A DNA stretch of 11,525 nucleotides, taken from the NCBI RefSeq assembly GCF_004138495.1, contig NZ_ML142851.1:516158-527682 (forward strand), given 5' to 3'. A program made the position numbers and the translations under genes. Below the pieces are notes generated by a model. It saw nothing but the letters and a program-made list of their open reading frames with translations, was not told where the DNA came from and ran no database searches. Of this stretch, positions 7,694 through 11,525 are shown piece after piece (positions within the stretch are counted from its first letter, which is position 1; every line of letters begins with the position of its first letter). Source of the DNA: Phytoactinopolyspora endophytica. GTDB lineage: Bacteria; Actinomycetota; Actinomycetes; Jiangellales; Jiangellaceae.

Positions 7694-7722
7694 AGTATGA
7701 AATCGTTTGTAGTAGTTGTCAA
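7694..7722 (-). promoter_or_regulatory. Promoter of the lacI-transporter-manD operon
   Basis: On the minus strand TTGACA (7722-7717) and CATACT (7699-7694) are separated by 17 bp, close to the housekeeping sigma-factor consensus. Transcription would begin near 7687, giving a leader of about 60 nt before lacI. The spacer contains the LacI operator copy O1, so repressor and polymerase would compete. Confidence 0.8.
7698..7711. promoter_or_regulatory. LacI-type operator O1, inside the promoter spacer
   Basis: Minus-strand reading TACAAACGATTTCA matches the upstream perfect site (TACAAACGTTTGCA) at 12 of 14 positions and has the central CG required by LacI-family hinge helices. It lies between the -35 and -10 boxes. 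Ownership by the adjacent LacI regulator is inferred. Confidence 0.75.
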
Positions 7723-7746
7723 GAGCGGCTTCTGTTGCAGTGCTCT

Positions 7747-7760
7747 GCGCGTGCACGCGC
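7747..7760. repeat. 14-bp perfect palindrome upstream of the operon promoter
   Basis: GCGCGTGCACGCGC is its own reverse complement. It lies 25 bp upstream of the -35 box, between the two LacI operators. It could bind another dimeric regulator; with no loop it is a poor terminator. Its role is unknown. Confidence 0.6.
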
Positions 7761-7792
7761 CTGGCGATGTTAGATGTTATGCACCGGCGATC

Positions 7793-7808
7793 TGCCATCT
7801 ACATGGCA
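7793..7808. repeat. Short inverted repeat next to operator O2
   Basis: Arms TGCCAT and ATGGCA flank a 4-nt CTAC loop and abut operator O2. It could be a weak hairpin after the hydrolase gene or part of a larger regulator site. Too short to assign a role. Confidence 0.4.
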
Positions 7809-7822
7809 TACAAACGTTTGCA
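7809..7822. promoter_or_regulatory. LacI-type operator O2, upstream auxiliary site
   Basis: TACAAACGTTTGCA contains the perfect 10-bp palindrome CAAACGTTTG (7811-7820), a typical CG-centred LacI-family operator. Its centre is 111 bp upstream of the O1 centre, a distance that could support a repression loop. It lies between the promoter and the end of the hydrolase gene. Confidence 0.75.
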
Positions 7823-7875
7823 AGATCTCACGTCGACACGTCAACCTACGCTGGTGTTCGCCGACCGATCCGGCC

Positions 7876-8709
7876 TCACTGCTTGATGAAGTCGTGAATG
7901 AGCTCCGCCAGCACGACCGGCTGGTCCACTGGGATGAGAGTGCCGCTGTTGTCGACGGTCTCCAATCGCGAATCGGGGAACATCCCAGCCAGCCGGAGGC
8001 CGTGGTCTGCTGGCATGACCCGGTCGTCGTGGGCCCAGACGACGAGTACAGGCCGGTGGAATGACCCGAAGCTACGTGCGGCAGCGAGTAGATCGCGTCG
8101 ATCCACAGCCCGGAGGAATCGGGCCGCGTCTTTGCGTATGGCCCGGTTGGTCTGGCATGGCTCCAGCCAGGAGTCCATGACGTCGTGGGGCACTGGCTTC
8201 TGAGACATCCAGCCGAACGTGAACGGCAGCCGGCGCAGTGGCCGCCACCGCAGTGGCTGCAACGCCGCATTGATTCCGCCCGGCATTCTGGCGGATAGCA
8301 CGGCCACCTTGCCGGGTAGCCCGGGCGGAAAATTCTCGAAAGCGTCACATGCGACCAGCCCTAGCCGGGCCACACGGTCTGGATGCCGGGCGATCAACAG
8401 CTGGGCCAGCGCACCGCCAGTGTCGACCCCCACGAGCGTCACGTCGCGCAGCTCGAGCCTGTCGAGAAACTCGACGATCAGCTCGGCTACACCCACGGGA
8501 GACATATCCGCGTCGTCGACCATGGCGTGGCGGTGGCCACCGATCGGAAGGGTCGGAACTACACACCGGCACTCACCTCGGAGCCTGTCCACGACGTCGC
8601 GCCATAGAGCGCTGTTCATGAGCACACCGTGCAGAGCTACCACGACAGGCCCGTCGCCTCCGGTGTCGTCGTACTCCACGACGCCCGCTGAGAGCTTGAT
8701 CTGAGGCAT
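7876..8709 (-). CDS. Alpha/beta hydrolase with Asp at the nucleophile position
   Basis: A 277-residue single-domain alpha/beta-hydrolase fold protein, probably cytoplasmic. Landmarks: the oxyanion strand VVVALHGVLMNS (22-33), the nucleophile elbow LVGVDTGGALAQLL (92-105) with D96 where esterases have Ser, a CDAFENFPPG segment (121-130) and WAHDDRVMP (225-233) holding the acid Asp. At the site where the catalytic His normally sits the sequence is NSGTLIPVDQP (254-264), with no His. I recall relatives in actinomycetes with D-T-G-G and Y-T-L-I-P at these sites, so this is probably a subfamily trait, not decay. ATG 8709 agrees with the usual family start; an in-frame ATG at 8772 adds 21 residues encoded by a hairpin-forming stretch. 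Substrate is unknown; haloalkane dehalogenase and epoxide hydrolase names would overreach. It is flanked by unrelated units and appears monocistronic. Confidence 0.85.
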   Translation of the reverse strand: MPQIKLSAGVVEYDDTGGDGPVVVALHGVLMNSALWRDVVDRLRGECRCVVPTLPIGGHRHAMVDDADMSPVGVAELIVEFLDRLELRDVTLVGVDTGGALAQLLIARHPDRVARLGLVACDAFENFPPGLPGKVAVLSARMPGGINAALQPLRWRPLRRLPFTFGWMSQKPVPHDVMDSWLEPCQTNRAIRKDAARFLRAVDRRDLLAAARSFGSFHRPVLVVWAHDDRVMPADHGLRLAGMFPDSRLETVDNSGTLIPVDQPVVLAELIHDFIKQ

Positions 8710-8732
8710 GTGCACCACGTCCTGCGTCGTTA

Positions 8733-8761
8733 CCTTCGCGGCCGCTACGGTGCCGCGAAGG
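8733..8761 (-). promoter_or_regulatory. 10-bp hairpin in the hydrolase leader
   Basis: Perfect arms CCTTCGCGGC and GCCGCGAAGG with a 9-nt loop end 23 nt before the hydrolase ATG at 8709. There is no U-tract after it. It may be an operator or an mRNA structure affecting hydrolase translation; it lies inside the coding region if the longer start at 8772 is used. Confidence 0.6.
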
Positions 8762-8810
8762 AAGTCCGGCATTCTTTCTTAGACCAGGGTGCCACTGGTG
8801 CCGGGAGGTT

Positions 8811-8868
8811 GACGTCCGTTGCGGAGCGAACCTCTGTGTACGTCCGTTGTGGTAGGCCATGGCGAACC
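8811..8868. repeat. Short direct repeats upstream of the hydrolase gene
   Basis: ACGTCCGTTGCGG (8812-8824) recurs as ACGTCCGTTGTGG (8840-8852), 12 of 13 identical at a 28-bp offset. Each copy is followed by GCGAACC (8826-8832 and 8862-8868). They may be regulator half-sites or a decayed duplication; nothing shows which. Confidence 0.5.
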
Positions 8869-8874
8869 CGCGCC

Positions 8875-8978
8875 GGATGCTGCAATTCGTGTCGGATACT
8901 GCCATTCGTGTCGCCATACCGGTCGATCGGCGCTCTTTGCGACACGGATTGCAGCATCCGACACAGATTGCAGCGCGG
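8875..8978. repeat. Inverted pair of tandem 19-bp repeats
   Basis: Four related 19-bp units. Two lie head to tail at 8875-8893 and 8894-8912; two more in the opposite orientation at 8941-8959 and 8960-8978; a 28-bp spacer separates the pairs. Read as GACACGGATTGCAGCATCC, the unit at 8941 and the reverse complement of that at 8875 agree at 18 of 19; the inner pair agrees at 16 of 19; the last unit decays at its 3' end. Each unit has its own partial dyad CGGAT-TGCAGC-ATCCG. The whole could fold as a 38-bp-arm stem-loop. It occupies the gene-free stretch 8710-9037 between the NTF2-like gene's stop and the hydrolase gene. It may be a REP- or MITE-like element, a multi-site operator or a transcript-end structure. 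Confidence 0.8.
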
Positions 8979-9037
8979 ACATCGGCGCTGGATGCGTGGG
9001 CCACCCGAACGAGGCGGCTCCACGCATCCGGCCGGCT

Positions 9038-9469
9038 TCATATGCCGTTTTGGCCCTCGGCCGTGGCCGCGTCGCGAACCAGAGCGGTGTCGACGAACTG
9101 TTCGAACCGGACGATCAACCCGCCACGCACCGTAAAGTGGTGTGCCACCCGAACGTTCAGGGGTTTGCGGGTCGCCTTGTGGGTCGCGGTGTAGCGGGCC
9201 AGGACGACGACGTCCTCGCCGTCCGCGACGTAGGTGTCGTCGTGGACGACCCAGCCGTCCCAGTCCTGCGCCAGCTTCTCCATCACCTCGCTCGTCACGC
9301 CCTCGGGTGTGCGGTAGGTGCCGGCGAGCGGGAAACCGGCCATCTCCGTCCACTCCACGTCTGGGGCGAGGGTCGCGCGCAGGGCGGTGAGGTCGCCCGC
9401 AGCGGAGGCGAGGTACTGTCGCCGGACCACGGCCGCCGGTGCCGTGTCGTCGGCCGGGGTCAGCCCCAT
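9038..9469 (-). CDS. NTF2-like / SnoaL-like family protein
   Basis: 143 residues, the normal size for this cone-shaped alpha+beta fold, which serves as polyketide cyclase, steroid isomerase, epoxide hydrolase or plain ligand binder. Typical features: the opening helix VVRRQYLASAAGDLTALRATLAPDVEW (15-41), AGFPLAGTYRTPEGV (44-58) as the G-x-Y-x-G-x-x-x-V turn, then strands VVHDDTYVADGEDVVVLARYTATHKATRKPLNVRVAHHFTVRGGLIVRFEQFVDT ending in the standard W/F-E-Q-F-x-D-T motif. ATG 9469 overlaps the end of the MBL-fold gene by 10 nt with GGGAG upstream, so translation is probably coupled. It is the last gene of the frnE-MBL-NTF2 operon. Residues alone do not tell an enzyme from a binder. Confidence 0.85.
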   Translation of the reverse strand: MGLTPADDTAPAAVVRRQYLASAAGDLTALRATLAPDVEWTEMAGFPLAGTYRTPEGVTSEVMEKLAQDWDGWVVHDDTYVADGEDVVVLARYTATHKATRKPLNVRVAHHFTVRGGLIVRFEQFVDTALVRDAATAEGQNGI

Positions 9470-10266
9470 GTCATCTCTCCCTTCGCAACCTTGGTGCCCA
9501 GCGAGGCGGCGATCCGCAGCCCGGCGTCCGGGTAGGCGGCCAACAGGCTTTCCTCGGCCGCTGTGGCGTCGGCGGCGTCGGTGATGGTCTTCTCGAAGAA
9601 CCGCAGGTACTCGCGGGTGTGCCGGATCGCGGTCGCGTCGGTGGGCGCGCCGGCGACGCGGTGGCCGGCGACGACGAAGGCGGGGTTGAGCGCTTCAACG
9701 CCGTCGAGGAAACGGAGCCATTCCGCGCGCTCTTCGACACTGGGGGTGTCGGCGGTCCACACGTGCAGCCCTTCGAACAGCAGCACACCGCCGAGCAGGG
9801 CGCGTGCCTCCGGTTCGAAGACGTACCAGGCGCGGTCGCCGAGAGCCTCGCTGCCGCGGCGCACCTCGAGCTCGACACCGTCCACGGTGACCGACGGTGT
9901 GGTCAGCGGCGCGATGTCGACCAGCCGGGTGGGCAGGTTGGCGCCGAGGTGTGCCCAGGCGCCCAGCTTCTTCTCATAGGTCTCGCGGATGTGGTCGATG
10001 ACGTCGGCCGGTGCGACGAACACCGCCTCGGGGAAGGCGTCGGCGACGACCTCGGCGCCGAAGTAGAAGTCCGGGTCACCGGCGGTGATCAGCACGGTGG
10101 TCAGCCGCTTGCCGGAGTCGAGGACCTCGGCGACGATCCGGTGCCCGTCGGCCCGGGTGAAGGTCGCGTCCACCACGATGGACTCCGTGTCACCCGTGAC
10201 CAGCGTGCTCGTCTTGTTGAGCGAGCTGTCGGCCGCGTCGATGATCTTGTAGGTGAGGTTGCTCAT
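9460..10266 (-). CDS. Metallo-beta-lactamase-fold protein lacking the usual metal ligands
   Basis: 268 residues, matching small MBL-fold hydrolases. The opening NKTSTLVTGDTESIVVDATFTRADGHRIVAEV (17-48) and LTTVLITAGDPDFYFGAEVV (55-74) follow the fold in order. At the metal site the consensus H-x-H-x-D-H reads A62-G-D64-P-D66-F67, so only the Asp is kept; the later Asp ligand is also not seen around LLGGVLLFEGLHVW (157-170), while the final His survives in VVAGHR (H202). The protein is therefore a divergent or non-catalytic family member, or binds metal differently. ATG 10266 is chosen because AAGGGA lies 7 nt upstream and homology starts there; the frame is open further upstream into frnE. 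It is the middle gene, 26 nt after frnE and overlapping the NTF2-like gene by 10 nt. Confidence 0.85.
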   Translation of the reverse strand: MSNLTYKIIDAADSSLNKTSTLVTGDTESIVVDATFTRADGHRIVAEVLDSGKRLTTVLITAGDPDFYFGAEVVADAFPEAVFVAPADVIDHIRETYEKKLGAWAHLGANLPTRLVDIAPLTTPSVTVDGVELEVRRGSEALGDRAWYVFEPEARALLGGVLLFEGLHVWTADTPSVEERAEWLRFLDGVEALNPAFVVAGHRVAGAPTDATAIRHTREYLRFFEKTITDAADATAAEESLLAAYPDAGLRIAASLGTKVAKGEMTWG

Positions 10267-10292
10267 TGCTCTGTCCCTTCGGGCTGTTGTTG

Positions 10293-10925
10293 TTATTCGG
10301 AATGGGCGAGGTGCCGGTCGATCGCGTTGGTGAGCTGGGCCTCCGTGGACGCGGGACCGCCGAGCCTGATCACGCCGGTGTCGGTGTGCAGCAACAGGGT
10401 CGGGTAGGAAGTGACCCCGAGCCGGGCCGCGCGCGTGAAGTCCTGTGCCGCCGCGGTCCGGCCTGTGGGCGAGACGAACCCGGTCACGACCGCGTCCGCG
10501 TCCAGGCCCTGCTGCTCGGCGATGTGGCGGTAGGTCGATGCCTCCGACAGGCTCAGCCCGTCGAAGTAGAACGCCCACTGCATCGCCTCCGCCGATTCCA
10601 GGGCTCGGTCGGGAGCGGCCGCCCGCAGCGCGGCGAACCCGGTGGCGGCGGCCGTGGAATCCATCTCGAAGCGGCCGTCGGCGACGAGCTCGTGGTAGCC
10701 GGTTCCGAACTCGACACCGGTCAGCGCGGCGATGCGCGCGTTCGCTCCTGCCACGTACGTCATGGTGCCGATCGGCGCAACCTGGGCTCCGGTGAACAGG
10801 CCCCCGCTGACGACGTCAAGCTCGACCCGCCCGGCGTTGGCGGCGGCGAAGTCGCGGACCGCCGGGCCGAAGCCGTAGCACCAGCCGCAGTAGGCGTCGA
10901 ATACGTAGGTCAATTTCACGTTCAT
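10293..10925 (-). CDS. DsbA-family thiol oxidoreductase, FrnE-like
   Basis: A 210-residue thioredoxin-fold protein with a helical insertion. The redox motif is C13-G-W-C16 in YVFDAYCGWCYGFGP right after the first strand, and the cis-proline loop is GVTSYPTLLL near residues 174-183. There is no signal peptide or membrane segment, so a cytoplasmic role is likely, as for FrnE proteins, which act as disulfide oxidoreductases or isomerases. The start at 10925 sets the first strand one residue after the Met and fits a TAGAAT box exactly 7 nt upstream, implying a leaderless mRNA; no ribosome binding site is seen. The frame is open back to 11189 but that part overlaps the divergent AraC gene and has no family match. 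It heads a three-gene operon with the MBL-fold and NTF2-like genes. Confidence 0.9.
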   Translation of the reverse strand: MNVKLTYVFDAYCGWCYGFGPAVRDFAAANAGRVELDVVSGGLFTGAQVAPIGTMTYVAGANARIAALTGVEFGTGYHELVADGRFEMDSTAAATGFAALRAAAPDRALESAEAMQWAFYFDGLSLSEASTYRHIAEQQGLDADAVVTGFVSPTGRTAAAQDFTRAARLGVTSYPTLLLHTDTGVIRLGGPASTEAQLTNAIDRHLAHSE

Positions 10926-10932
10926 GATCAGA

Positions 10933-10938
10933 ATTCTA
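10933..10938 (-). promoter_or_regulatory. -10 box of the frnE operon (leaderless start)
   Basis: TAGAAT on the minus strand is followed by exactly 7 nt and then ATG 10925, the spacing of leaderless actinobacterial transcripts. The -35 region (GTGAAA, 17 bp upstream) is weak, which suggests the need for an activator such as the divergent AraC protein. Confidence 0.6.
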
Positions 10939-10976
10939 TGGAGCTGGCCTGCGGTTTTCACGGTAGCTGCAAGACG

Positions 10977-10982
10977 TAACAT
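10977..10982 (+). promoter_or_regulatory. -10 box of the araC-type gene (leaderless start)
   Basis: TAACAT followed by exactly 7 nt (10983-10989) and ATG 10990, mirroring the divergent promoter. A 4-of-6 match to the -35 consensus (TTTTCA, 10955-10960) lies 16 bp upstream and overlaps the -35 region of the opposite promoter. Confidence 0.55.
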
Positions 10983-11001
10983 GGTAAAAATGGGAACCAT
11001 G
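10980..11001. repeat. Inverted repeat over the araC-type gene start
   Basis: Arms CATGGT (10980-10985) and ACCATG (10996-11001) with a 10-nt spacer, centred on the predicted transcription start. It could be an autoregulatory operator or a weak mRNA hairpin. The arms are only 6 bp, so chance is possible. Confidence 0.4.
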
Positions 11002-11525
11002 CCTCCCGACGCCATCCGGTCTGTCCGGTATGTGCCACCGCCCGGTGTGACCGGAGAGATCGAGCTCACCTCACTGGCTCGCATGCGGGTACGCGGCGGC
11101 CCACGCGAGTTCATCGAACCCCAGCGCCTAGACTTCGACCTGCTGGTCCGTGTCGAGTCGGGCGGCACCGTGCACACCGTCGACTTCACCGGCTACCCGC
11201 TCGAACCCGGCGACCTCATCTGGGTGCGCGCCGGGCAGGTGCAGCAGTGGGGCGCCATCGACGACATCGAGGGCCCGGTCTTCCTGTTCACCCCGTCCGC
11301 GATCGACACCGGTACGTGGGAGCTGATCCGGTCGGCGGGTGTGGTCACCCCCAACCACTGGGCCGCCGCCACGGTCGCGGGCACGCCCGCGGCGGCCGCC
11401 CTCGACGCCGTGCAGGCCACCGCCGCGACACCGGCGCCGTCGTCCGCGGACGTCCGCGACGCCGCCTTGGCCCGTGCCCTCGCCGCGGCGCTGCTCCTGC
11501 TCGTCATGGTCGAACCGGAGGCCAG
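10990..11525 (+). CDS. AraC-family transcriptional regulator, N-terminal part (runs off right edge)
   Basis: 178 codons are visible and the C-terminal helix-turn-helix pair lies beyond the window, so the call rests on the sensor domain. Residues 30-110 form a cupin-like AraC ligand-binding domain: FIEPQRLDFDLLVRVESGGTVHTVDFTGYPLEPGDLIWVRAGQVQQWG contains the typical strand, L-x-P-G-D-L-x-x-V-R-x-G-Q-V-Q-x-W pattern. After it comes an Ala-rich linker. Three in-frame ATGs exist (10981, 10990, 10999); 10990 is chosen because TAACAT stands 7 nt before it, and no site has a strong ribosome binding sequence. It diverges from the frnE operon with 64 bp between start codons and is its likely regulator. 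Confidence 0.82.
   Translation, partial: MGTMPPDAIRSVRYVPPPGVTGEIELTSLARMRVRGGPREFIEPQRLDFDLLVRVESGGTVHTVDFTGYPLEPGDLIWVRAGQVQQWGAIDDIEGPVFLFTPSAIDTGTWELIRSAGVVTPNHWAAATVAGTPAAAALDAVQATAATPAPSSADVRDAALARALAAALLLLVMVEPEA

Noticed and set aside
7747..7760. Intrinsic terminator after the hydrolase gene
   Set aside because: The palindrome has no loop and no U-tract on either strand, and it is over 100 bp after the hydrolase stop.
8875..8978. CRISPR-like array
   Set aside because: The units are tandem without spacers, only two per orientation, and inverted with respect to each other; no cas genes are present.
8745..9353. Minus-strand open frames through the repeat region, including 8779-9027
   Set aside because: Their peptides are translations of the repeats or antiphase readings of the NTF2-like gene, with no ribosome site or family match.
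10926..11189. N-terminal extension of the FrnE-like protein
   Set aside because: The frame is open to 11189, but it overlaps the AraC gene, has no family similarity, and the thioredoxin-fold strand begins right after the Met at 10925.

Overview
The window reads as chromosomal DNA of a high-GC Gram-positive actinomycete. Codon third positions are strongly G/C, shine-dalgarno-like GGAG/GAGG sites precede many starts, GTG starts occur, a TetR/MFS pair and a LacI/CUT1 sugar transport operon are present, and two divergent genes look leaderless. I cannot name the genus from sequence alone.

Layout. (1) 1-1802: a DHA2-type (EmrB/QacA-like) MFS drug exporter, cut by the left edge and on the minus strand, diverges from a TetR/AcrR repressor. 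Two near-identical inverted-repeat operators lie between them. (2) 1900-2035: the decayed 3' end of a LacI-family regulator gene. (3) 2023-7722, minus strand: a sugar catabolic operon in the order LacI regulator, lipoprotein solute-binding protein, two CUT1 ABC permeases, D-mannonate dehydratase. A good promoter (TTGACA-17-CATACT) with a LacI-type operator in its spacer precedes lacI, and a second, perfect copy of the operator core sits about 111 bp further upstream. A hairpin follows the binding-protein gene. The dehydratase gene carries a single +1 frameshift in a run of four G/C; removing one base restores a 402-residue protein with all expected active-site residues. (4) 7876-8709, minus: an alpha/beta hydrolase with an Asp at the nucleophile position and no His at the usual catalytic His site. 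(5) 8710-9037: a gene-free stretch with a 10-bp hairpin, short direct repeats and an ordered inverted pair of tandem 19-bp repeats. (6) 9038-10925, minus: a tight three-gene operon of a FrnE-like DsbA oxidoreductase, a degenerate metallo-beta-lactamase-fold protein and an NTF2/SnoaL-like protein. It diverges from an AraC-family regulator cut by the right edge; both promoters place a TANNNT box exactly 7 nt from an ATG.

How the parts work together. The LacI operon should import an acidic sugar or oligosaccharide (no ATPase is encoded, so a shared ATPase is expected) and dehydrate D-mannonate to 2-keto-3-deoxy-D-gluconate. The TetR/MFS pair is a self-contained efflux switch. The AraC-controlled trio has no pathway I can name; thiol redox plus two small-molecule folds suggests a stress or detoxification role, which is inference. 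The least explained items are the 19-bp repeat structure and the AraC/FrnE/MBL/NTF2 unit.
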